From positions 1-16,451 of the forward strand of contig JAPLMH010000161.1 of NCBI GenBank assembly GCA_026387135.1: 16,451 bases of DNA, in the 5' to 3' direction. The notes under the pieces are model-generated. The model made no database searches and was not told where the DNA came from. It saw nothing but the letters and a program-made list of their open reading frames with translations. Positions within the stretch are counted from its first letter, which is position 1; each line of letters opens with the position of its first letter. Source of the stretch: Candidatus Omnitrophota bacterium (GTDB lineage Bacteria > Omnitrophota > Gorgyraeia > 2-01-FULL-45-10). The translations under genes and the position numbers were made by a program. This document shows, piece after piece, positions 7,707 through 15,095 of the stretch.

Positions 7707-8953
7707 TAAAGGCCGTACGAGGAACGAAGGATATATTGCCCGCCGAATCCTGTGTCTGGCAGGAGATAGAGAAAACCTCCAGGGACAATTTAAAATTATT
7801 CGGATATCAGGAGATACGCACACCCGTCATAGAGGAGACGGCACTCTTTGTAAAGAATATAGGCGAGGAGACCGATATAGTAAGCAAGGAGATGTTCTCT
7901 TTTGTGGACAGGGGCGAGAGGAATATAAGCCTGAGGCCCGAAGGAACAGCGTCCATAATCCGTTCTTATATTGAAAATAATCTCGACAAGATATCGCAGT
8001 TCCAGAAATTATACTATATCGGACCTTTTTTTCGAGCCGAGAGACCGCAGGCCGGGCGTTTAAGACAGTTCCATCAGATAGGTGTTGAGGCTATAGGATC
8101 GCTTCATCCCGCTCTCGACGCAGAGGTGATAGCATTATCAGCTAAATTATTGGATTCCGCCGGCATCAAAGGATATAAGCTAAAGCTGAATAATCTGGGA
8201 TGCAGGGATGATAAGAAGAAATTGTCGAAGATGCTGAAAGATATATTTTCGGATAAAAAAGGCGAGCATCTTTGCGAAGATTGTAAAAGAAGGATAAAGA
8301 TGAATCCTCTGAGGGTGCTGGATTGCAAAAACGATGGCTGCAGGGAAGTTGTCAGAAAGACATTTAAAGAGGCGTCATTCATATGCGCCGAATGCAAAAC
8401 CCACTTCGAAGAGGTCTTAAAGTTCATTGGCATGCTGAACATAAAGCATGAGATAGACCCCTATATCGTCCGCGGGCTCGATTATTATACGAGAACCGTA
8501 TTCGAGATCACGCACGAAGGCCTGGGATCCAAAGATGCCATAGGCGCCGGCGGCAGATATGACAATCTTTCCCTTGACATGGGAGGGCCTGATGTCGGCG
8601 CGTGCGGTTTTGCCCTAGGGATAGATAGGATGACAATGGTCCTTGGAAGAGGCAAAGAATCCAGCACTGTTGATATATTTATCGCCAACATAGGTGACGC
8701 AGCTTATGAAAAAGCATTTGGCATACTGAACGACCTGAGAAATAACGAAATATCATGCGAAATAGACTATGAGAAGAGGTCCCTGAAGGCTCAGATGAGA
8801 GCGGCGGATTCTATGGGAGCGAAGTTCGTTCTAATAATAGGCGAGGACGAGATCGTTAAGGGTGAGGCGGCCCTGCGCGACATGAAGACAAAGGAGCAGA
8901 TCCTGATCAAGTTTAACGATATGGTATCCAAAATAAAAGAAAAGGTAAGGTAA
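7703..8953 (+). CDS. hisS: Histidine-tRNA ligase (HisRS)
   Basis: This 416-residue class II aminoacyl-tRNA synthetase charges tRNA-His in the cytoplasm. Motif 2 (FRAERPQAGRLRQFHQIGVE, around 113-132) and the family-specific histidine motif LDYYTRTVFEI are clear. GGRYDNL and motif 3 (CGFALGIDRMTMVL) complete the active site, followed by an anticodon-binding domain. The start is GTG at 7703, overlapping the HU stop (GTGA); it gives the standard N-terminus MIKAVRGTKDILP, and GAGGGTG (7691-7697) serves as ribosome binding site. The insertion domain carries two CxxC pairs (CEDC and CAEC), which may bind zinc. aspS starts 3 nt after its stop. The hisS-aspS pair is a common arrangement in bacteria. 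Confidence 0.98.
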   Translation: MIKAVRGTKDILPAESCVWQEIEKTSRDNLKLFGYQEIRTPVIEETALFVKNIGEETDIVSKEMFSFVDRGERNISLRPEGTASIIRSYIENNLDKISQFQKLYYIGPFFRAERPQAGRLRQFHQIGVEAIGSLHPALDAEVIALSAKLLDSAGIKGYKLKLNNLGCRDDKKKLSKMLKDIFSDKKGEHLCEDCKRRIKMNPLRVLDCKNDGCREVVRKTFKEASFICAECKTHFEEVLKFIGMLNIKHEIDPYIVRGLDYYTRTVFEITHEGLGSKDAIGAGGRYDNLSLDMGGPDVGACGFALGIDRMTMVLGRGKESSTVDIFIANIGDAAYEKAFGILNDLRNNEISCEIDYEKRSLKAQMRAADSMGAKFVLIIGEDEIVKGEAALRDMKTKEQILIKFNDMVSKIKEKVR

Positions 8954-8956
8954 TAG

Positions 8957-10720
8957 ATGCTGCGCACACATACTTGCTCGGAGCTTAATGAGAAGAACAT
9001 TGGTAAGGTGGTTAAATTATGCGGCTGGGTAGGAAGCCGCAGGGACCATGGCAGCCTCATATTCATAGACATGAGAGACGGATACGGGCTGACGCAGATA
9101 GTATTCGACCCAAAGACACATCCCGCGGTGCATAAAGAGGCTGAGGGATTGCGTTCGGAGTTCGTTATAAGCGTAGAGGGAAGCGTCGAGTCAAGGCCCG
9201 AGGGCACTAATAATGACAAGCTTCCTACAGGTAAGATCGAGGTGAGGGCCCAGAAGCTTGAGATATTGAATAGGTCCCTGACACCGCCTTTTGAGATAAC
9301 GGATGCGATCAATATTTCGGAAGAGGCAAGACTCAAATACAGATACCTCGACATAAGACGGCCTTCGATGCAGAAGGCCTTGAGGCTGCGCCATAAGGTA
9401 TGCAAGATGGCCCGCGACTATTTTGACGAGAGGAATTTCGTCGAGGTGGAGACGCCGATACTCACAAAGTCGACCCCCGAAGGAGCGCGCGATTATCTTG
9501 TGCCGTCAAGAGTGAATCCCGGCATGTTCTACGCGCTGCCCCAGTCGCCGCAGCTATTCAAACAGATACTGATGGTATCGTCTCTCGACAGGTACTTTCA
9601 GATAGCAAAATGTTTCCGCGACGAAGACCTGAGGGCCGACAGACAACCCGAGTTCACCCAGTTCGATATCGAAATGTCGTTCATAACGGAGGAGGACATC
9701 TACGAGCTATCCGAGGGCCTGATGAAGAAGATATTTAAAGGGGCCATAGGATACGATCTGAAGATGCCTTTTCCGAGGTTAAAGTACTCTGAGGCCGTGG
9801 CCAGATTCGGCTGCGATAAGCCGGATACAAGGTTCGGGCTTGAACTTACCGAGATCACAAATCTTGTGAAGGACTGCAAGTTCAAAATATTCCACGAAGT
9901 CATAAAGAATGGCGGCAAGGTGATAGCTATAAACGCTAAAGGCTGCGGTGCGTATTCCAGGGGACAGGTGGATGAGCTCGTAGAGTTCGTTAAAGGTTAC
10001 GGGGCGAAGGGGTTGGCAAACTTTAGAGTGGAGAAAGGCGCATTAGTTTCCCAGATAGATAAGTTCTTTACGAAAGAAGAGTTGTCGGCCATAAAAGAGA
10101 TCATGGCGGGCTCAGACGGCGATATGATATTCATCGTCGCGGACAGCAAAAAAGTGGCATACGACTCCATGGCTAACTTGCGGAAATTATTCGGTAAAAG
10201 GCTGAATCTCATCGATGAGAAGAAGTTTGAATTCTTATGGATAGTGGACTTTCCATTATTTCAATACAATGCCGAAGAGAAGAGGTGGGAGTCGGAGCAC
10301 CATCCATTTACCTCCTGCCACCCGGATGACATAGAGCTGTTGGAAAAAGGTAAGGATCTCGCATCCGTACGCTCCAGGTCTTACGACCTTGTCATAAACG
10401 GTACGGAGATAGGTTCCGGAAGCATAAGGATACATGACCGCAAGATGCAGGAGCTTATATTTAAGACGATCGGAATAAGCGATGAAGACGCGTTAACGAG
10501 ATTCGGATTCCTTCTCGACGCCTTTAAATATGGCGCCCCGCCTCACGGAGGCGTAGCGTTCGGGCTCGACAGGCTCATGACATTCTTCACCGGGAGCGAA
10601 TCTATAAGGGATGTCATAGCGTTCCCGAAGACGCAGAAAGCTTTCTGTCCCATGACGAGCGCGCCTTCGGCCATCGATGAAAAGCAGCTGAACGAGCTGA
10701 ATATAAAGCTAAAGAAGTGA
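8957..10720 (+). CDS. aspS: Aspartate-tRNA ligase, likely non-discriminating
   Basis: This 587-residue bacterial-type class II enzyme charges tRNA-Asp. The N-terminal OB fold (CGWVGSRRDHGSLIFIDMRD) binds the anticodon, motif 2 is FRDEDLRADRQPEFTQFDIEMSF (split by eye around residue 220), the GAD insertion lies in the middle, and motif 3 is GGVAFGLDRLMTFF near the end. His31 and the RPEG segment (Gly83) match the pattern of non-discriminating enzymes such as that of Pseudomonas aeruginosa, while E. coli has Leu and Lys there. If so, it would also charge tRNA-Asn with aspartate and need a GatCAB amidotransferase. The ribosome binding site AAGGTAAGG lies in the end of hisS. The order hisS-aspS-ybeY supports co-transcription. 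Confidence 0.97.
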   Translation: MLRTHTCSELNEKNIGKVVKLCGWVGSRRDHGSLIFIDMRDGYGLTQIVFDPKTHPAVHKEAEGLRSEFVISVEGSVESRPEGTNNDKLPTGKIEVRAQKLEILNRSLTPPFEITDAINISEEARLKYRYLDIRRPSMQKALRLRHKVCKMARDYFDERNFVEVETPILTKSTPEGARDYLVPSRVNPGMFYALPQSPQLFKQILMVSSLDRYFQIAKCFRDEDLRADRQPEFTQFDIEMSFITEEDIYELSEGLMKKIFKGAIGYDLKMPFPRLKYSEAVARFGCDKPDTRFGLELTEITNLVKDCKFKIFHEVIKNGGKVIAINAKGCGAYSRGQVDELVEFVKGYGAKGLANFRVEKGALVSQIDKFFTKEELSAIKEIMAGSDGDMIFIVADSKKVAYDSMANLRKLFGKRLNLIDEKKFEFLWIVDFPLFQYNAEEKRWESEHHPFTSCHPDDIELLEKGKDLASVRSRSYDLVINGTEIGSGSIRIHDRKMQELIFKTIGISDEDALTRFGFLLDAFKYGAPPHGGVAFGLDRLMTFFTGSESIRDVIAFPKTQKAFCPMTSAPSAIDEKQLNELNIKLKK

Positions 10721-10721
10721 G

Positions 10722-11165
10722 ATGAATGCGAGCATAGCGGTCTCCAACCTCAATAAGAAGCACCGGATCAATGAAAGATTTGTTGGAGAGATAGCCTGCA
10801 AGGTCCTTAAGATCCTGAAAAAAGATAAGCGAGAGCTCGAAATAATCTTCTTGAGCGACACTGCGATAAAGAGAGTTAACGGGAAGTATAAGCATAGTAA
10901 TAGGGCGACGGATGTTTTAAGTTTTGATCTGGGTTCATGTGGAGAGATCCTGATATCATCGGACATGGCCCTGAAGAACTCCCGCGTATTCAATACGCCT
11001 CTTGAAAAAGAGCTCATTTTGTATGTGATACACGGCATCCTGCACTTATTCGGTTATGACGATGAAGCGCCGAAGGCCAGATCAAAGATGTTCAGGAAAC
11101 AGGACTCCATCCTGGAGATATTATGCGCGAACACAAGCTTGTCGAAAGTTTTAACGCGGCGATAG
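10722..11165 (+). CDS. ybeY: Endoribonuclease YbeY (rRNA maturation factor)
   Basis: This 147-residue protein belongs to the UPF0054/YbeY metalloprotein family, involved in 16S rRNA 3'-end maturation and ribosome quality control. The NRATDVLSFD motif and the metal site HGILHLFGYDD are clear. The classical motif is HGxLHLxGYDH; here the third histidine is replaced by aspartate, which can also ligate metal. The length is normal. The ATG is 1 nt after the aspS stop with only a weak purine-rich site, so coupling is likely. Its last 43 nt overlap the kinase gene. Adjacency to dgkA and recO mirrors the ybeY-dgkA-(cdd)-era-recO cluster of Firmicutes. Confidence 0.95.
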   Translation: MNASIAVSNLNKKHRINERFVGEIACKVLKILKKDKRELEIIFLSDTAIKRVNGKYKHSNRATDVLSFDLGSCGEILISSDMALKNSRVFNTPLEKELILYVIHGILHLFGYDDEAPKARSKMFRKQDSILEILCANTSLSKVLTRR

Positions 11166-11827
11166 AGGGATTTCTTTACGTCGTTAGAACAGAGCGCAAT
11201 ATGCGCATCCATTTTCTCTCCGCTATATTCATACTGCTTTTGGGCATATACCTGAACTTCAAACCGCAGGAATTGATGATCCTTGCGGTCACTATAACGC
11301 TGGTTCTCGTAGCGGAAATGATCAATACCGCTATAGAGCTTATAGTGGACATCATAGTGGAAATGGAGTTCCATCCTATAGCTAAAGTGATCAAAGATGC
11401 ATCTGCAGGGGCAGTATTACTCACAGTCATTAACGCCATAATAGTGGGTTATCTCCTCTTTGCCGGCAAGGTGCCCTTTACGCTGGAGGACGGGATAACG
11501 AGGCTTGGGCAGTCTCCATGGCATCTGACATTCATATCTATAATAGTAGTCCTGGCGCTTACCATCCTGGGCAAAATCACCTTGCGCAGCGGGACGCCTC
11601 TGCGCGGCGGAATGCCGTCGGGGCACGCGGCGATCGCTTTCGCGATGTGGACGGTGATAGCCTTTCTCACACATAATGCCGTGGTGATGCTTCTGGCTTT
11701 CGTAATGGCCTTCCTGATAGCGCGTCATAGAATAAAAGATTCCATACATACGATATGGGAGGTAGTGGCCGGCGCGATACTCGGTATTCTTACCACGGGC
11801 CTCATCTTTCAGCTGCTGCGTCAATAA
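11123..11827 (+). CDS. Lipid kinase (DgkA-type) fused to PAP2-like phosphatase domain
   Basis: The 234-residue membrane protein has two parts. Residues 1-115 are a prokaryotic diacylglycerol/undecaprenol kinase: amphipathic N-terminus (ESFNAAIEGFLYVVRTERNMRIH), three membrane segments, the catalytic signature AEMINTAIELIVD (Glu65, Asn68, Glu72) and KDASAGAVL (91-99). Residues about 130-234 resemble a type 2 phosphatidic acid phosphatase: PSGH at 165-168 and RIKDSIHTIWE (Arg203, His209). Glu213 stands where Asp is usual, and the first PAP2 motif is poorly preserved. The PAP2 part is short, about four segments. A GGAG site (11114-11117) precedes the ATG. Its substrate may be undecaprenol, since DgkA of Gram-positives acts on it; this is inference. 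It overlaps ybeY by 43 nt and recO by 1 nt. Confidence 0.9.
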   Translation: MREHKLVESFNAAIEGFLYVVRTERNMRIHFLSAIFILLLGIYLNFKPQELMILAVTITLVLVAEMINTAIELIVDIIVEMEFHPIAKVIKDASAGAVLLTVINAIIVGYLLFAGKVPFTLEDGITRLGQSPWHLTFISIIVVLALTILGKITLRSGTPLRGGMPSGHAAIAFAMWTVIAFLTHNAVVMLLAFVMAFLIARHRIKDSIHTIWEVVAGAILGILTTGLIFQLLRQ

Positions 11828-12582
11828 TGCCTATTCAGAAATCAGAAGCTATCGTCTTACGCCATCAGGACCTCAGAGAGACCTCTCTGATACTGACTTT
11901 CTACACAAAAGATTTCGGCAAGATCAAAGGGATACTGCGCGGCGTCCGGGGCGCGCGTGGTCAATACGGCGGAAGCAGTTTCGAAATACTGTCCCACGAC
12001 GAGATAGTATTCTACGACCGGAAAAATAGCGATATCTTCACTACGAGCCAGTGCGACCTGATAGAATTCTTTAATCCGATAAGGCAGTCTCTTGAGAAGC
12101 TGGCATATGCCACATATATGGCTGAGCTCCTCGATTCTGTGACGACTCTGGGAGACAAGAACGAAGTGGTGTTTGAGCTATTACTAAACAGCCTGAAGCT
12201 TCTATCTACGGAGGCAAGCTCCCGGAGGGTCACGAGGATATTCGAGATAAAGCTCTTAAGCCTTCTGGGGATCATGCCAACTCTCGAATCTTGCGCCAAT
12301 TGCGGCGGCAAAGTCGATTCGTCTGCCAAATTCAGCGTGCTGCAGGGCGGGCTCATATGCAAAAACTGTTTTAAAAGCGATGATAACGCTCACACAATAA
12401 TGCAGGGGACGGTCAAATTCATCGAACATATACGCGCCCTGCCGTTTGAAAAGGTAGCACGCGTGAAGGTCGCCACCGCGGTCGGCAAAGAGCTCGAATC
12501 CACCTTGCGCAAATTCCTAGACTACCACATCGAACGCCGCCTCAAATCCCTCGAATTCATCAAAGAAATAGAGAAATCGTAA
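11827..12582 (+). CDS. recO: DNA repair protein RecO
   Basis: This 251-residue protein is the RecFOR-pathway mediator that anneals strands and loads RecA on SSB-coated DNA. The N-terminal OB fold starts at MPIQKSEAIVLRHQDLRETS, a typical RecO opening. A helical middle is followed by a zinc-finger-like pair, CxxC at 156-159 and CxxC at 178-181. The frame stays open upstream to 11755, but the ATG at 11827 fits the family, overlaps the preceding stop by one base (TAATG), and avoids a 72-nt overlap. No Shine-Dalgarno is seen, so reinitiation after the upstream stop is likely. It is the last gene of the run; a 440-nt non-coding stretch follows. Confidence 0.95.
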   Translation: MPIQKSEAIVLRHQDLRETSLILTFYTKDFGKIKGILRGVRGARGQYGGSSFEILSHDEIVFYDRKNSDIFTTSQCDLIEFFNPIRQSLEKLAYATYMAELLDSVTTLGDKNEVVFELLLNSLKLLSTEASSRRVTRIFEIKLLSLLGIMPTLESCANCGGKVDSSAKFSVLQGGLICKNCFKSDDNAHTIMQGTVKFIEHIRALPFEKVARVKVATAVGKELESTLRKFLDYHIERRLKSLEFIKEIEKS

Positions 12583-12610
12583 GAAAATTCTCACACACCT
12601 TATCGCCAGC

Positions 12611-12637
12611 AGGCGGGGACCTTGCGGGGTACCGCCT
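12611..12637. other. Small hairpin downstream of recO
   Basis: AGGCGG (12611-12616) and CCGCCT (12632-12637) form a 6-bp GC-rich stem, with a further ACC/GGT pairing inside. The A-rich sequence after it is not a terminator tail. It might still help end the recO transcript or be part of an intergenic repeat. Apart from this hairpin I see nothing definite between 12583 and 12675. Confidence 0.35.
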
Positions 12638-12675
12638 AAAAACAGTGGCAGAGATTATGAATGCGAATAATTTTC

Positions 12676-12704
12676 TTGACTCAGTAGCTCTACGAGAATA
12701 TAAT
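12676..12704 (+). promoter_or_regulatory. Promoter of the B12-controlled receptor gene
   Basis: -35 TTGACT (12676-12681) and perfect -10 TATAAT (12699-12704) with a 17-base spacer. The expected transcription start is near 12711, which leaves about 20 nt before the riboswitch P1 stem and gives a leader of about 310 nt. Confidence 0.85.
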
Positions 12705-12730
12705 CGAATCTATTCTTTGACACACTATTC

Positions 12731-12917
12731 TATATAGGAGCCCGAGAGGGCTTAAAAGGGAATTCCAACGTCTCGCCGATTTTTGGCGGACAAACGGAAA
12801 CGGTCCCGCCGCTGTAGAGGACGACGAACTTCGCGTTTCAGGCCATTATCCTTGATATAAGGATGAGAAGGCAGCGAATATTAGGATGACTCCTCAGTCA
12901 GAAGACCTACCTATATA
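12731..12917 (+). promoter_or_regulatory. Cobalamin riboswitch
   Basis: The conserved core is recognisable: TTAAAAGGGAA (12752-12762), CGGTCCCGCCGCTGT (12801-12815), a GGCCATT...GAGAAGGC arm (12841-12872) and the B12 box AGTCAGAAGACCTACCT (12896-12912). A closing P1 stem pairs TATATAGG (12731-12738) with CCTATATA (12910-12917) perfectly. P2 is AGCCC/GGGCT (12739-12743/12748-12752) capped by a GAGA tetraloop. The large peripheral arm suggests the class I (adenosylcobalamin) type. The B12 box differs from the usual AGTCAGGAGACCTGCCT at two positions. Known members repress downstream genes when the ligand binds. Confidence 0.93.
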
Positions 12918-12947
12918 TTAAGGCATCGCAAGAATGCCGCCATATAC

Positions 12948-12976
12948 GGGTTTAAGTAAAATCAGGGAACTTACCC
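12948..12976 (+). promoter_or_regulatory. Candidate antiterminator helix
   Basis: GGG-TT-TAAGT (12948-12957) can pair with ACTTACCC (12969-12976), leaving a TT bulge. The CCC at 12974-12976 is also the base of the terminator's left arm, so the two folds exclude each other partly. A hairpin GGCAT/ATGCC (12922-12938), perhaps the P13 element, lies between this and the riboswitch. This is a reading by eye, not a folding calculation. Confidence 0.4.
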
Positions 12977-13010
12977 CGCACCATCTTTTTGGTGTGGGGC
13001 TTTTTATTTT
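12974..13010 (+). terminator. Intrinsic terminator of the riboswitch expression platform
   Basis: CCCCGCACCA (12974-12983) pairs with TGGTGTGGGG (12990-12999), 10 bp with one G-T wobble, loop of six, followed by CTTTTTATTTT. It ends one base before the ribosome binding site AAGGAGAAGG (13011-13020). It is a strong terminator inside the leader of the receptor gene, so the riboswitch most likely acts by transcription attenuation. Confidence 0.93.
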
Positions 13011-13022
13011 AAGGAGAAGGAA

Positions 13023-15041
13023 ATGAAGAAGGTTTTGGCGTTAGTTTTATTTGTGAGCAATCTTTTATTTTGTGTAAATAGTTTTGCGGCGGATGAAAAA
13101 GAGAAAGTTAATCTGGGAGAGATAGTTGTCACGGCATCCGGAAAAGAAGAGAGCTCTTTCAATTTTCCCGGAAATGTATCTGTTATAACGGACAAGGCTA
13201 TAGAACGCTCTAACGCGCTATTTGCTTACGATCTGCTGCGTAGTGAGCCCGGCGTGTATGTAGTTGATCAAACTCATACTGGAAAATCCGTTACCGTAGA
13301 TATTAGAGGATTCGGAGATACTGCCGCGCGCAACGTTCTAGTCATGATGGACGGAAGACGGCTTAATGAAATAGATATATCCGGACCGGATTGGGCGCAG
13401 ATACCAGTTGAAAACATAGAACGCATCGAGGTCATGCGCGGCTCAGGATCTGTAATGTATGGTGAAAATGCTACCGGTGGAGTCGTTAATATAATAACGA
13501 AAAAAGGTAAAGGCGATTCTACTCTTGGCTATGCTTACGAGACCGGTAGCTACAGGCTCAATAAGCAGGTAGTGACCGCGCAAGGCGGGCATCCATTTAT
13601 GCAGTATAATTTGCTTGGAAAGTACGAAAAAACTGACGGATATCGCGTGAATGGATATTTTGAAGGCTACGATTATGACGGGAATACAACGTTTAAACCA
13701 ACGGAATATGCGTCACTCAATGTTTCCGGAGGGTATCATAAAGACTGGTATGGTATGCCGGCGGGTCTGCGCCGCACACAGATGGATCAGGTAGGTCGCA
13801 ATGGATCCAGAACTCCATATGATTGGGCCAAAACAGAGACGGGCTACATTCAGTTATCTCCCAGACTCGATCTTAACACGGGTATAGATACAAATTCCCT
13901 TGAGGCCGATATATGGATAAGAAAGATGCGCAAAAAGAGCGTAACTAACGCGGATTGGGGGGTGCCCTTTGGCATGGTTATCTCAACCCAAGCTTCGCAA
14001 ATAGCCAATGACGGTGGTACTTTCAGATATCGCATAGGGCAAAATTACGGAAGTATAAATAATGAGGCTATATTGGGTGTAGATCTTTTTTTCGCAGAAA
14101 ATTGGCTTATGTCAGTAACGCCTGCTGTTGCCAGTTTTGACCAGTTGACTATAACTAAAAAAAATATCGGAGTTTACGGTTCGGACAAGCTGACGATTGC
14201 GGACAATCTTATTATTAACGGCGGTTACCGCTATGAATGGGTTAATTATGTTTTCGATCAGCAGGACGATATCAATAACTATATAGAAAGAACCCCGTCC
14301 GAAAGCTCCGTCGAAATAGGGGCGGAGTATAAATATGCAAACAGAGGGGCTATCTATGGAAGGTTCTCTACGAGTTATAGATTTCCTTCGGTTGATGAGT
14401 TTTACAGTATATTCACTGGCCTGACCCCAAACCTTAAGCAACAAGCATCAGAAACATGGGAAGTAGGTATCAAAGAGGATACGTTAAAATACTTTACGGC
14501 AAAGTGCGGATTCTTTTTAATGAATACCCACAATGAGATATATTATGATCCTACCGCCGGAGGGGGATTTGGCGATAATGGTAATTATGACAGAACCCAG
14601 CGTAAAGGTGTTGAGCTGAGCCTGAAGTCAGATATGAGCGAATACCTGCAGACATACTTTAACTACACATATTTGAATGCATATTTTCTTGACGGTGCTT
14701 TTGCGGGAAATAAAGTGCCCATGGTACCGGCAAGCAAGGTTAATTGGGGTGTAATATGGACTCCGTTTGTTTTCTTGGATGTCCATTTTTGGTCGGATTA
14801 TACCGGGATCCAGTATCCAATAAACGATCAATTTAATAGGCAACCCAAGCTAAAGGACTATTTTGTATGCAATATCAAAGCGACCTTTAAATGTAAAGGG
14901 TGGGAGGTATTCGCTGGCGTAAATAATATTTTCAACCAAAAGTATTCGGAACTTGCGTCCGCCAGCGTGAACGGGGTAAATCTCGATTATTTTCCCGCGC
15001 CCCAAACGAACTGGCGCTTCGGCGCATCGTGCAAATTTTAG
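13023..15041 (+). CDS. btuB: TonB-dependent receptor, BtuB-like (corrinoid uptake)
   Basis: This 672-residue outer-membrane transporter has a signal peptide (MKKVLALVLFVSNLLFC..., cleavage likely after Ala22 in NSFA). A TonB box, GEIVVTASG, is at about 32-40. The plug domain follows (RGFGDTAARNVLVMMDGRRL, and IERIEVMRGSGSVMYGENATGGVVNIITKKG at about 132-162). A long beta-barrel ends in the typical C-terminal Phe. The B12 riboswitch upstream points to cobalamin or another corrinoid as substrate. It is somewhat longer than E. coli BtuB (about 614 residues with signal). Three hand-counted 60-base lines in this gene are about 40-43% G+C against 50-58% for two lines of aspS, hinting at a different origin. 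The ribosome binding site AAGGAGAAGG precedes the ATG. The gene symbol rests on the regulatory context. Confidence 0.9.
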   Translation: MKKVLALVLFVSNLLFCVNSFAADEKEKVNLGEIVVTASGKEESSFNFPGNVSVITDKAIERSNALFAYDLLRSEPGVYVVDQTHTGKSVTVDIRGFGDTAARNVLVMMDGRRLNEIDISGPDWAQIPVENIERIEVMRGSGSVMYGENATGGVVNIITKKGKGDSTLGYAYETGSYRLNKQVVTAQGGHPFMQYNLLGKYEKTDGYRVNGYFEGYDYDGNTTFKPTEYASLNVSGGYHKDWYGMPAGLRRTQMDQVGRNGSRTPYDWAKTETGYIQLSPRLDLNTGIDTNSLEADIWIRKMRKKSVTNADWGVPFGMVISTQASQIANDGGTFRYRIGQNYGSINNEAILGVDLFFAENWLMSVTPAVASFDQLTITKKNIGVYGSDKLTIADNLIINGGYRYEWVNYVFDQQDDINNYIERTPSESSVEIGAEYKYANRGAIYGRFSTSYRFPSVDEFYSIFTGLTPNLKQQASETWEVGIKEDTLKYFTAKCGFFLMNTHNEIYYDPTAGGGFGDNGNYDRTQRKGVELSLKSDMSEYLQTYFNYTYLNAYFLDGAFAGNKVPMVPASKVNWGVIWTPFVFLDVHFWSDYTGIQYPINDQFNRQPKLKDYFVCNIKATFKCKGWEVFAGVNNIFNQKYSELASASVNGVNLDYFPAPQTNWRFGASCKF

Positions 15042-15059
15042 TTACCAAGGCATGCGCTC

Positions 15060-15088
15060 TTGACATACTTCGGGCATTAATTTATACT
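15060..15088 (+). promoter_or_regulatory. Promoter of the TonB-like gene, predicted to give a leaderless mRNA
   Basis: -35 TTGACA (15060-15065) and -10 TATACT (15083-15088) with exactly 17 bases between. The ATG at 15096 begins 7 bases after the -10, which is where transcription normally starts. No Shine-Dalgarno lies between. Confidence 0.8.
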
Positions 15089-15095
15089 CTTCTCT

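Noticed and set aside
8794..9405. 204-codon open frame on the - strand across the hisS-aspS junction
   Set aside because: Spans two well-supported + strand genes and has a composition typical of antisense shadows.
11755..11826. 24-codon upstream extension of recO
   Set aside because: The added residues (MGGSGRRDTRYSYHG...) are not RecO-like and come from the other frame of the PAP2 domain; the ATG at 11827 gives the family N-terminus.
12657..12739. Possible 26-codon leader peptide starting near 12658
   Set aside because: It begins upstream of the predicted transcription start, has no ribosome binding site, and runs into the riboswitch P1.
12717..12745. Second TTGACA (12717-12722) as an alternative -35
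   Set aside because: No acceptable -10 lies 16-18 bases downstream, and use of it would start transcription inside the riboswitch.
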